7,077 nucleotides of DNA from an uncultured Bacteroidales bacterium (GTDB lineage Bacteria > Bacteroidota > Bacteroidia > Bacteroidales > Bacteroidaceae): contig CALKIW010000132.1 of NCBI GenBank assembly GCA_937995875.1, positions 1 through 7,077 of the forward strand. Reading direction: 5' to 3'. This document shows positions 1 to 7,041 of the stretch, in pieces. Under the pieces are notes generated by a model. That model saw only the letters and a list, made by a program, of their open reading frames with translations, was not told the DNA's origin and did not search any database. How positions within the stretch are numbered: position 1 is the stretch's first letter; each line of letters starts with the position of its first letter. Made by a program: the position numbers and the translations under genes.

Positions 1-1223
1 ATCACCGGTGACGGTGCACCCGGATAATTCGATGATTTGTCGTCGTAGCGCACGAAGTCACGGGCTGCAACGGAATTCCATACCGTATTGTTAGTGAACG
101 TGAGTGCAGCGATATAGCCTTTACGGATGTCGAGGAAGTCGGCACCGCTGCCCATATCGTGAATCAAACAGTTGTTGAACAGCATCGTGGTAACCTTGGC
201 ATTGTCGGTATTGTTGTACATCAAGCCCTTGCTGTAGTTAGTTATCTCACAATCGTCGATTTCGTAGTCTCCATAGTCGGCAGCCTCCTTGAAATCGATC
301 ATGTAGCCCACAGAGCCATCACCATTGAGCACAAGCTGTTTGAGGTTGAGTGTGCCACCCTTAGGTGTGAATCCACCCTTAATTACAGCGCGGTCGTAAG
401 AACGGAGCGACTTGATGGTCACGTTCTTAGTGATGTTAAGCGAAGAAGCCGATCCATCTTCCGACAGCACTTCATACATACCCGGCATAAGGGCTAATGT
501 TGCTCCGTCTTCAGCATTCGCGATGACGGTCTTCAGGTCTTCGTCGGGCTTAACCAAAATGGCTCCGTTGAGGTCGATGGCCGTGGTAAAGGTCAGTCCA
601 CCGCGTTTTTTCTTACCGTTGTAGATATTGGCCGTGTATTCCGTTTCGGGCTGCAGACCGGTCACTGTAAAGGCCCCCGCTGCAATCTGTTCGGGCGTGA
701 GGGTGTAGGTTTCACCGTTACACTTCACAGTGGTCACTTTGGCGTTGGCGGGCCAACGCAGTGTCACACTGGTAGCCGTCAAGTCATTGGCCTCGTCGAG
801 CGGATTGAGTATTTGCTCGCTCTTGGTCTTGAAATGTCCGTCGAGACGAGCCCAGTTGGACTCCGTCTTCCCCTCTCCCATCGATTTGATGCGCAGGAAA
901 TAGGTGGTATCACTTTCCAGTTCGTTGATATAAACCGGACTGCTCTTAATCTGCTTGTCCTCGCCGAAAGTCAATACTCCCTCGTTGAAAAGAGAGTCGT
1001 TGCTCACTTGGATCATGTAGCTTTCGGCATCCTTTACTGTCGTGAACGTAATCTCTGCCCCTGTGGCATCCGGCTTCACGGCAATATTGCGCTCATTGGG
1101 GCCGAACAGTCGGTTGAAAGCGCTTTCTACGCCCCAATCGTTGCTGTCGGTGCAGGCTGTGAGGGCTATTGCGCTCACGCAAACCATGACGGCCTTGCTT
1201 ATTATGTTTTTAAATAATTTCAT
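1..1223 (-). CDS. Surface lipoprotein, Fn3-like plus DUF4957/DUF5123-type beta-helix (3' end outside window)
   Basis: I translated this frame by hand: it opens with ATG at 1223-1221 and stays open for 407 codons to the window edge, so the C-terminus is missing. Residues 1-24 form a lipoprotein signal: K2/K5/K10, a hydrophobic core, then lipobox LTAC with Cys24. TDSND follows, an acidic stretch like those that send Bacteroidota lipoproteins to the cell surface. Residues about 45-133 and 143-216 look like two fibronectin-III-type beta-sandwiches (phrases such as LESDTTYFLRIKS and LQPETEYTANIYNG). From about 222 on, the sequence becomes short repeating strands (DGATLALMPGMYEV, NITKNVTIKS, LNLKQLVLNG, YEIDDCEITNY, TMLFNNCLIHD, ALTFTNNTVWN), a right-handed parallel beta-helix as in DUF4957/DUF5123 proteins of pectin PULs. 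I see no clear lyase or esterase catalytic set, so a glycan-binding role is inferred; catalysis by the missing part cannot be excluded. It lies 228 bp after the SusD gene on the same strand and is probably co-transcribed. Family assignment is by recognition, not by a profile search. Confidence 0.85.
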   Translation of the reverse strand, partial: MKLFKNIISKAVMVCVSAIALTACTDSNDWGVESAFNRLFGPNERNIAVKPDATGAEITFTTVKDAESYMIQVSNDSLFNEGVLTFGEDKQIKSSPVYINELESDTTYFLRIKSMGEGKTESNWARLDGHFKTKSEQILNPLDEANDLTATSVTLRWPANAKVTTVKCNGETYTLTPEQIAAGAFTVTGLQPETEYTANIYNGKKKRGGLTFTTAIDLNGAILVKPDEDLKTVIANAEDGATLALMPGMYEVLSEDGSASSLNITKNVTIKSLRSYDRAVIKGGFTPKGGTLNLKQLVLNGDGSVGYMIDFKEAADYGDYEIDDCEITNYSKGLMYNNTDNAKVTTMLFNNCLIHDMGSGADFLDIRKGYIAALTFTNNTVWNSVAARDFVRYDDKSSNYPGAPSPV

Positions 1224-1273
1224 TGTTGCTGTGTTTTTTTATTTTTGAGGAGGAAAAGTTTCGAGTCAAAGTT

Positions 1274-1338
1274 TTCTTCATTCTTCATTCTTCGCTCCTC
1301 ATTCTTCACTTCTTCGCTCCTCATTCTTCACTTCTTCA
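1274..1338. repeat. Pyrimidine-rich tandem repeat, heptad TTCTTCA and a perfect 22-bp duplication
   Basis: On the plus strand two TTCTTCA heptads (1274-1280, 1281-1287) lead into a perfect 22-bp tandem duplication at 1288-1309 and 1310-1331. A further TTCTTCA follows at 1332-1338. The 22-bp unit is itself built of heptad-like blocks (TTCTTCG, CTCCTCA, TTCTTCA) plus one C. The transcript of the operon would carry this as a purine-rich run of GAAGAA and GAGGAG-like words about 50-115 nt upstream of the lipoprotein start codon. The heptad is not a multiple of three and no open frame uses it, so it is not coding. Function is unknown. Confidence 0.85.
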
Positions 1339-1376
1339 CAATTAACCTTCCTCCGTTTCTGTTGCATCAGCTTGCT

Positions 1377-1444
1377 CAACGCGCAGCCAAATTGTGAATT
1401 ATGACGAGTTGATGAGCTTGCGAATAATTATGAATTATGAATTA
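1377..1444. repeat. Dispersed 70-bp intergenic repeat, copy next to the SusD stop codon
   Basis: This 68-bp copy aligns with the unit at 6862-6930 over 69 columns with four differences: one missing G and three substitutions. The core, CGAGTTGATGAGCTTGCG and the following AATAATTATGAATT, is identical. It lies in the same orientation as the cluster near 6861-7041 and ends 7 bp from the stop codon of the SusD gene (1452-1454). Each end is dominated by AATTATGAATT words. Function is unknown; intergenic repeats of this kind may be a genome-wide family, which one window cannot show. Confidence 0.85.
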
Positions 1445-1451
1445 TTTCTTA

Positions 1452-3413
1452 TCAAAATGTGAATCCGTAAGAGTTCTTGATGTAACCATTGGAACTGCTC
1501 GTGATGGTTGAACCGATAGGCACGAGGTAGCGGTTGATCACCTCACCGTGACCAAAAGTCTTGGCATCGGTGCCCACGAGTCCGCCACAGATAGAGTTCA
1601 GATTGGTTTCCATCTGAGTATCGTTCTTCTTGCCAAACGAAGACGCAGAGTTGTCGTAGTCAGCAGCCGTCTTGCCATCGGGCAAGCCGTACCATGTCAC
1701 GCTACTCATATCGATCTTGGTTTGGTTAGCATCACTGTAGTTGAAATAGATGGTTTCCTGATAGGTGCCGTCTTCGAGCTGGGTCAGATAATTCTGTTTC
1801 ATCTCGAAAATCTTCTGTGCCAACAAGTTCCATCGAATGAGATCCCACTTGCGTGCTCCTTCACCAGCCAGTTCCCAAGCATTCTCCTGTACAATAGCGT
1901 CGAAGAAAGCACTCTTGTCAGCGGCGATTCCGGCCACATAATCTTCGGCAGCAGTCTTGTCGGCGTCGTTGAAAGCACGGGCATGTACCTGTCTCAAAGC
2001 TTCACGAGCCGTAATACCGGCTCCATCAGCATCGCTTCCGTCAGGACCGACTAACTCGTTCATCAACTCGGCATACCACAGCAACACCTGCGGATAACGC
2101 ACTTTCACTACGTTGATACCCGTCATGTGTTTGGCACTGGCCTTGAGGTTTTGCTCCAACCAAGCATCGTTTTCCATGCGGGGATCCCACTTGCCACAGT
2201 AGATGCCGAAGGGGGTATTGCCCACGTGCGACTCTACGGCGCAGAAGGGGTCTACGATGGTCTCGTGGTTGGAGGTGATGGCCTTCTGCTCAGGCTTTAC
2301 CTGCATGGTGGCACAAGTGATGTCACGGCGTGTGTCGTTCTTATCATAGGAGTAGAACAGCGGTGCCGTCAGCTTCAACTTACCGGAGGAGTTGCTGTAA
2401 CCATACTGCGTGGTCACTCCGTTAAGACGGAAACCGGCCGTATAACCCAACTCGCCACTTACATCCTGAAGCATCGGAATCTCAAAAATATTTTCCTGAT
2501 ATTCAGTATCAAGCACCAACTGATTGATCAGGTACCACTGGTTGTGGAACGAGGGATTCATCTTATGCACGTTACTGCTGATGATAGCCGACAAATGCTT
2601 CAGAGCCTTACGGTTGAGCGCATTTCGGGTGGCCATGTCGGGACGTTGGGTAGGATAAGTAGCATCCGAATAGCTTGCGGTTTCATAGCCGTCTTTAGCT
2701 TTCTCACGAATGGCATAACCGGCACGGGTCATGGCCAGCTGTGCAACCAAAGCATGAGCATATCCCTTAGTGACACGCTCGGTAGTATAGCCGTTGGTAC
2801 CGGCCCAAGGCAGCAAGTCGATAACGCCCTCTACCTGTTTGATGAGCGTATCAAGGATAACGTCACGGTCGGTCTTGCCCTGATAAGCATTGCTCAAATC
2901 TTCCTTAGTAGACTCCAACTTCATGGGCACATCACCAAAAGCACGGATTAGGTCAAGATAGACCATGGCACGCAGACAAACAGCCTCGCCGTAATACTGC
3001 TTCATCGACGTCTTGTCTTTCAAGGTGCTGCCCGCTATTCCCTCGATAGCGAGGTTGGCGTCTTCAATAGTGGCATACATATACGACCACATTTTGCCAC
3101 AATTAGCATATTCGCCACCATAGTTATAGTTGAAATAACCACGCTCGCTCGAAGCGGTGGCTGTGGAGCCCAGTCCGTCCACCAACTCGCAGTCGGTACC
3201 CAATCCGTAAAGGATGGCCCAGTCTTGTGAATAAGTGCGGTCGTTGGTGAGGTCGCCATAGATTTGGTTAACCACCGTACTGGTGTAATATTCTGAATTG
3301 AACACATTAAGCTTGGAAAGTTCCGACGGCGACTTTTGGTCGAGAAAATCGTCACACGAGACAAAGGTCACCATGCCGGCGGCAAGCACAAATGTTGATA
3401 ATATCTTTTTCAT
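1452..3413 (-). CDS. SusD/RagB-family outer-membrane glycan-binding lipoprotein
   Basis: Surface lipoprotein that caps its SusC partner and captures oligosaccharides for import. The 653-aa protein starts MKKILSTFVLAAG and has a lipobox FVSC with Cys20, followed by DDFLD, the usual acidic start of mature SusD proteins. Family landmarks appear in order: GEAVCLRAMVYLDLIRAFGD (142-161, TPR-like helix pair), KGYAHALVAQLAMTRAGYA (216-234), VRYPQVLLWYAELMNELVG (438-456), the ENAWELAGEGARKWDLIRWN helix (510-529), and a C-terminal INRYLVPIGSTI (626-637). These correspond to the N-terminal SusD-like region and the C-terminal SusD/RagB domain. The length is somewhat above the common 500-600 aa. The ATG at 3413 is chosen because it gives a complete signal peptide; upstream lies A/T-rich ACTAAA rather than a Shine-Dalgarno, normal for the phylum. 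It begins 19 bp after the SusC stop codon, so translation in one operon is almost certain. The ligand cannot be read from the sequence. Confidence 0.97.
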   Translation of the reverse strand: MKKILSTFVLAAGMVTFVSCDDFLDQKSPSELSKLNVFNSEYYTSTVVNQIYGDLTNDRTYSQDWAILYGLGTDCELVDGLGSTATASSERGYFNYNYGGEYANCGKMWSYMYATIEDANLAIEGIAGSTLKDKTSMKQYYGEAVCLRAMVYLDLIRAFGDVPMKLESTKEDLSNAYQGKTDRDVILDTLIKQVEGVIDLLPWAGTNGYTTERVTKGYAHALVAQLAMTRAGYAIREKAKDGYETASYSDATYPTQRPDMATRNALNRKALKHLSAIISSNVHKMNPSFHNQWYLINQLVLDTEYQENIFEIPMLQDVSGELGYTAGFRLNGVTTQYGYSNSSGKLKLTAPLFYSYDKNDTRRDITCATMQVKPEQKAITSNHETIVDPFCAVESHVGNTPFGIYCGKWDPRMENDAWLEQNLKASAKHMTGINVVKVRYPQVLLWYAELMNELVGPDGSDADGAGITAREALRQVHARAFNDADKTAAEDYVAGIAADKSAFFDAIVQENAWELAGEGARKWDLIRWNLLAQKIFEMKQNYLTQLEDGTYQETIYFNYSDANQTKIDMSSVTWYGLPDGKTAADYDNSASSFGKKNDTQMETNLNSICGGLVGTDAKTFGHGEVINRYLVPIGSTITSSSNGYIKNSYGFTF

Positions 3414-3432
3414 TTTAGTAAATTCGTTTAGT

Positions 3433-6400
3433 TTAGAATGTCACGTTGATTCCTCCGACAAATGTGCGGCTCTTGGGATAGGCTGCATAGTCGATGCCCG
3501 GTGTCATGGGATTCTTCCTGCCACTGGTGTCTACTTCCGGATCGTAACCGTCGTAGCCTGTGATGCAGAACAAGTTATAACCTGAGAAGTAAATGCGCAC
3601 GTTGTTGAGGAAGATATTTTTCATCCAACTCTTAGGCAGCGTATAACCCACAGTCAAGGTGTTCAGGCGCAGGAACGAAGCACTCTCTACAGCGTAGCTG
3701 GTAATAGGCGACTTCTGCGAAGCTGCGGGATTCCAAATACTTGCATTACCGTTAAGTTCATTGAGACGAGTCATGATGTTTTCCACGCCTCCATATTGGG
3801 CTATCACGGTAGACGTAATGCCGGTACCGAGATTCTTGCCGGTGTTCGGATCAATCCATGTATAGCGATTGTCAATGTTGAAATCGTTCACGATGTTGTA
3901 GTTCTTCTGGCTGTTGCTGTAGAACGAGTTAGCCAGTTTCGTACCGTTCACAATCTTGTTTCCAACAGAATAGTTGAAGTAGATGTTGAAGTCGAAATTG
4001 CCCCAGTTGCCGTTCAATCCGAATCCTCCCATCACCTTGGGAATGGTGTTGCCCAGCTTCTGCTTGAGGGGCTTGCCGTCCTCATCGAGTTCAAACTTAG
4101 GTCCACCCGGAACAAGCGCACCACCGGTCATGGTGTAACTCTTGTCATTCACGCCGTCGCGGAGGCCCCACTTACCGTCATTGCCGAGCACGAGTTCGCC
4201 ATTGGGGTTGGTCTTTGCGTCATAAACGGTATAGAATCCGTTGTTCTTGTATCCCCAAACCTCTCCGAGACTGCCACCTTCGGCCACACGGAAATCGTCG
4301 TACGGGGTAAAGGTTGAGCCGGCAAAGTTGCTGCTCTGCCAGGGATTCTTCATGGTCAGCTCGTCAATGTTGTTCTTGTTCCATGACACATTGAACGTAC
4401 CGTTCAGGTTGAAAGCCTTGCTTTCCACAATGGCAGCATTCATCGTCAGTTCGACACCCTTGTTGGAAGTCTTGCCGAAGTTTTGATACTGATAGTCGTA
4501 TCCGGTTGATGTTGGTATCTCCACACGCATAAGCAAGTCTTTGGTCGTGTTCCAATAGAAATCCAACGTACCGTTGATGCGGCTGTTGAAGAAGCCGTAG
4601 TCGATACCGAAGTTTCGGGTAACAGTGGTTTCCCACTTCAAGTCAGGATTATAGAGATATTTGCTGTGCTGCAACTGTGTAGCCGGTTTCTCACCAAAGC
4701 CGGCATGCTTGTCGCTGTTGCTTGTCACGGTGTAGGTGGTTTCGAGCAGTCCCGATGGGATGCGGTTGTTTCCGGCCGTACCGAAACTCAGACGCGCTTT
4801 CAGGTTCGAGAGCCACTTGCTGTCTTTCAACCAATTTTCCTCCGACATTCTCCACGCCAGTGCCAATGATGGGAATAAGCCCCAGCGATGGTCCTTGCCA
4901 AATTTGGAAGAGCCGTCACTACGCATGGTAAAGGTAGCCAGATACTTCTCGGCCAACGTGTAGTTCACACGTCCGAAGAAAGAAATCATAGTTTGGTCAG
5001 CCTTAATATCTACCTCGTTGGGCAGCGTTACGGCCGCAGCCGACGTATTGGCCAGAGCCTCATCAATGGTGAAACTCGTGGGGAAGTTCACAGCCGTGTT
5101 ATAACGAGCGGTTTCCGTTGCGTTGCTCCACTCCTGTCCTACGAGCACGTTGATGTGGTCGCGGCCGTCAAACAACTTCTTATTGTCATAGGTAAAGGTG
5201 TTGGCATTGCGCCATCCGCGCTTGTCCACACGTTCAAAACGAAGCTGCGGTGCACCGTTGTAGCCATATTTGGAATTGGTCACGGCATCGGTGCCCCACA
5301 CCATGTCTTGCTTGTTGTAGTCCCAGCTGTAGCCAAATTCTGTACGGAAGGTAACGTGCTTCCAGGGTTTCCAGTTCAACCCTGCATTATAATTCTGGCG
5401 AAAACGATGCTGCAACCTATAGGTGGCATTGATACGCTGCACGGGATTGCGCTGCGAAGAAGTGGAGTTGTTCTCATCCTCATCAGTAGACACCAACGGC
5501 TCCACCGGACGCCAGCGCACGGTATTGGCCACAATACTGTTGGCCGCATTGCTCTGGTTGTTCTCGGCTCCACCACTGAGACCATCGATTTTGGTAAACG
5601 TCAGACGACTGTTGAAGTCGAAAGTCAGCCATTTGTTCAACGTGGCATTGAGTTTGGCATTCACGTTATCTTTCGCATATCCTGAGCCGAGCATAATCGA
5701 CTTCTCGCCGTTGTGGGCATATCCCACATTGAACTTCACGTCCTTTGAGCCTCCGCTCACATTGGCATTATATTGACGCTGAATGCCCGACCGACCGAAG
5801 ATAATGTCTTGATAATTGTTGCCCTCCACCGACTTCCAGATATCCATATCCTGATAGTTGCCGTAATCGGTCGAGCCAATCTCATATTGATACAACGCAT
5901 AATTGTAGGGGTCGAGCACCTTTACTTCCTTGGTGAGTTTCTTGGTACCCAGAGAGGCGTTGAAGTTCACCTGTATCTTGCCTTCCTTGCCGCTCTTGGT
6001 GGTGATGATGATGACACCATTAGCACCACGCGCACCATAAATGGCCGTAGACGAAGCGTCCTTCAACACGTCGATAGACTCTATTTCGGAAGGAGCAATG
6101 TCGCTGATCGACGGTACGGGGAAACCATCTACTATATAAAGAGGTGAATTATCCTGCGACAACGAGCCACCGCCACGCACGCGAATCTTCACGTCGGCAT
6201 CGGGCGATCCTTCAGTTGTAGTGATATTCACACCGGCCAGCTTACCCGTCATAGCCTCGCCCACGTTCGACACGGGCACTCCGGCAATGTCGTCAGCACC
6301 GATAGAGGCCACCGACCCGGTCAAGTCTTTCTTCCTTACCGTACCATAGCCGATCACCACCACGTCGTTCAAGCTTGTTGCTTCGTCTTCAAGGACAACT

Positions 6401-6681
6401 TTCGCCTTACCAGAGGAGACATCGACGCTCTGCGTCTTCATCCCGACATAGGACACGTTTACTTTCTTGGTTTTTCCTTTCAACTGCAGGCTAAAGTTAC
6501 CATCGATATCCGTCACGGTACCATTACCGCTCACCCCCTGTTCCATCACAGTGGCTCCGATAATGGGCTCGCCGGTATTATCCGTAACAGTGCCCTTGAC
6601 AGTCTGCGCCTGCACCATACCCACTACAAACAGCAGGAGTGTGAGCAGCGCCATTCGAATGTGCTTCAAATACTCAGACAT
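3433..6681 (-). CDS. SusC/RagA-family TonB-dependent outer-membrane transporter
   Basis: Outer-membrane beta-barrel that imports glycan fragments with TonB/proton-motive energy, paired with the SusD protein encoded downstream. The 1082-aa protein starts MSEYLKHIRMALLTLL; K6, H7 and R9 give the positive n-region, and cleavage is likely after VQA (Ala25). Met10 is a possible alternative start but would lose those charges, so Met1 is preferred. Residues about 28-98 are the carboxypeptidase-D regulatory-like domain (VKGTVTDNTGEPIIGATV...GNFSL). The SusC TonB-box region DVVVIGYGTVRKKDLTGSV spans 106-124, and the plug carries LYIVDGFPV (181-189) and LKDASSTAIYGARGANGVII (206-225). Barrel landmarks include FFGRVNYTLAEKYLATFTMR (568-587), LFPSLALAWRMSEENWL (602-618) and LKARLSFGTAGNNRI (627-641). 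It ends in GINVTF, with the terminal Phe expected for BAM-mediated insertion. There is no STN domain, so it is not a sigma/anti-sigma signalling transducer. The frame is intact. Confidence 0.97.
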   Translation of the reverse strand: MSEYLKHIRMALLTLLLFVVGMVQAQTVKGTVTDNTGEPIIGATVMEQGVSGNGTVTDIDGNFSLQLKGKTKKVNVSYVGMKTQSVDVSSGKAKVVLEDEATSLNDVVVIGYGTVRKKDLTGSVASIGADDIAGVPVSNVGEAMTGKLAGVNITTTEGSPDADVKIRVRGGGSLSQDNSPLYIVDGFPVPSISDIAPSEIESIDVLKDASSTAIYGARGANGVIIITTKSGKEGKIQVNFNASLGTKKLTKEVKVLDPYNYALYQYEIGSTDYGNYQDMDIWKSVEGNNYQDIIFGRSGIQRQYNANVSGGSKDVKFNVGYAHNGEKSIMLGSGYAKDNVNAKLNATLNKWLTFDFNSRLTFTKIDGLSGGAENNQSNAANSIVANTVRWRPVEPLVSTDEDENNSTSSQRNPVQRINATYRLQHRFRQNYNAGLNWKPWKHVTFRTEFGYSWDYNKQDMVWGTDAVTNSKYGYNGAPQLRFERVDKRGWRNANTFTYDNKKLFDGRDHINVLVGQEWSNATETARYNTAVNFPTSFTIDEALANTSAAAVTLPNEVDIKADQTMISFFGRVNYTLAEKYLATFTMRSDGSSKFGKDHRWGLFPSLALAWRMSEENWLKDSKWLSNLKARLSFGTAGNNRIPSGLLETTYTVTSNSDKHAGFGEKPATQLQHSKYLYNPDLKWETTVTRNFGIDYGFFNSRINGTLDFYWNTTKDLLMRVEIPTSTGYDYQYQNFGKTSNKGVELTMNAAIVESKAFNLNGTFNVSWNKNNIDELTMKNPWQSSNFAGSTFTPYDDFRVAEGGSLGEVWGYKNNGFYTVYDAKTNPNGELVLGNDGKWGLRDGVNDKSYTMTGGALVPGGPKFELDEDGKPLKQKLGNTIPKVMGGFGLNGNWGNFDFNIYFNYSVGNKIVNGTKLANSFYSNSQKNYNIVNDFNIDNRYTWIDPNTGKNLGTGITSTVIAQYGGVENIMTRLNELNGNASIWNPAASQKSPITSYAVESASFLRLNTLTVGYTLPKSWMKNIFLNNVRIYFSGYNLFCITGYDGYDPEVDTSGRKNPMTPGIDYAAYPKSRTFVGGINVTF

Positions 6682-6860
6682 ACTTTTTTAATAGATTAGT
6701 TGTTAAAAAACTTTTAGTTTAGAAGATAATCTCGCAGTTTATACGAGCAGTTTTTGTAGTTATGCGGCAAAGGTAATATAAATAATAGATTTAGCCAAAC
6801 ATTTTTTATATTTTTTTAATTATCAGTCATACAGCAAATATTGATAGTGAATATTAAGTT
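6682..6860. other. A/T-rich leader and promoter region of the SusCD operon
   Basis: No gene is seen here. The part next to the SusC start codon is the likely 5' untranslated leader of roughly 80 nt, ending in an A-rich stretch without a Shine-Dalgarno, as is usual in Bacteroidota. It contains only a weak hairpin (CTCG at 6731-6734 with CGAG at 6744-6747, loop of 9). The part from 6776 to 6860 is strongly A/T-rich with long T-runs and holds the upstream promoter element and two AATATT words at 6837-6842 and 6850-6855. Confidence 0.6.
6768..6799 (-). promoter_or_regulatory. Candidate Bacteroidota housekeeping promoter for the SusCD operon
   Basis: Read on the minus strand, TTTG (6799-6796) is followed after 20 bp by TACCTTTG (6775-6768). 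This matches the Bacteroidota primary-sigma consensus of TTTG near -33 and TAnnTTTG near -7, at the expected spacing. Transcription would begin near 6760-6763, giving a leader of about 80 nt before the SusC ATG at 6681. It is the best match upstream of the operon. Any substrate-dependent activator site would lie further upstream, but none can be identified with confidence. Confidence 0.65.
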
Positions 6861-7041
6861 CCAACGCGCGAGCCCAATTATGAATTATGACGAGTTGATG
6901 AGCTTGCGAATAATTATGAATTGTGAATTACCAACGCGCGAGCCCAATTATGAATTATGAATTGTGAATTACCAACGCGCGAGCCCAATTATGAATTGTG
7001 ACGAGTTGATGAGCTTGCGAATAATTTTGAATTATGAATTA
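6861..7041. repeat. Cluster of three tandem units of the 70-bp intergenic repeat
   Basis: Three head-to-tail units each begin CCAACGCGCGAGCCCAATTA: unit 1 at 6861-6930 (70 bp), unit 2 at 6931-6971 (41 bp) and unit 3 at 6972-7041 (70 bp). Units 1 and 3 differ at three positions. Unit 2 lacks 29 bp of the middle, including the CGAGTTGATGAGCTTGCG core. A fourth copy lies at 1377-1444 in the same orientation. The cluster is upstream of the operon promoter and directly follows a possible upstream stop codon at 7039-7041. It contains no coding frame. It may be a 3'-end element of the upstream transcript, a recombination-prone repeat, or a binding site; the sequence does not decide. Confidence 0.9.

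Larger units (their letters stand above)
1224..1451. other. Gene-free gap between the SusD gene and the beta-helix lipoprotein gene
   Basis: These 228 bp hold no credible coding region. Reading in the direction of transcription (minus), the SusD stop codon is followed within 7 bp by a copy of the 70-bp repeat (1377-1444), then about 38 bp of unique sequence, then a GAAGAA-rich tandem repeat (1274-1338), then an A-rich leader before the ATG at 1223. I see no strong GC-rich hairpin followed by a T-run, so no intrinsic terminator is called and read-through from the SusCD genes is likely. No convincing promoter is seen either: the closest match, AAACTTTG on the minus strand at 1267-1274, lacks the leading T and a TTTG about 20 bp upstream. 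Confidence 0.7.

Noticed and set aside
159..1248. Several plus-strand open frames of 68-134 codons
   Set aside because: They are antisense to the lipoprotein frame at 1-1223, which has a signal peptide, Fn3-like and beta-helix character and stays open for 407 codons.
1245..1260. GAGGAGG on the plus strand, resembling a Shine-Dalgarno
   Set aside because: No plausible plus-strand start codon and gene follow it, and this phylum rarely depends on such sites.
1267..1274. Independent promoter for the lipoprotein gene (AAACTTTG on the minus strand)
   Set aside because: It lacks the first T of TAnnTTTG and has no TTTG at about 20 bp upstream, where the GAAGAA repeat lies instead.
2127..2951. Plus-strand open frame of 274 codons opposite the SusD gene
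   Set aside because: It is antisense to a frame with clear SusD/RagB motifs along its length, shows no recognisable domain or signal, and is best explained as a codon-bias shadow.
3427..3438. The 12-mer TTTAGTTTAGAA is found upstream of both the SusD gene (3427-3438) and the SusC gene (6713-6724)
   Set aside because: About one shared 12-mer is expected by chance in a window this size, more so in A/T-rich sequence, and one copy overlaps the SusC stop codon. The distance to the start codon also differs.
4888..5685. Plus-strand open frame of 265 codons opposite the SusC gene
   Set aside because: It lies wholly within the conserved SusC barrel frame on the other strand and its translation has no family features.
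6861..7041. CRISPR array
   Set aside because: There are no unique spacers: the units abut directly, differ in length, and the whole unit is repeated.
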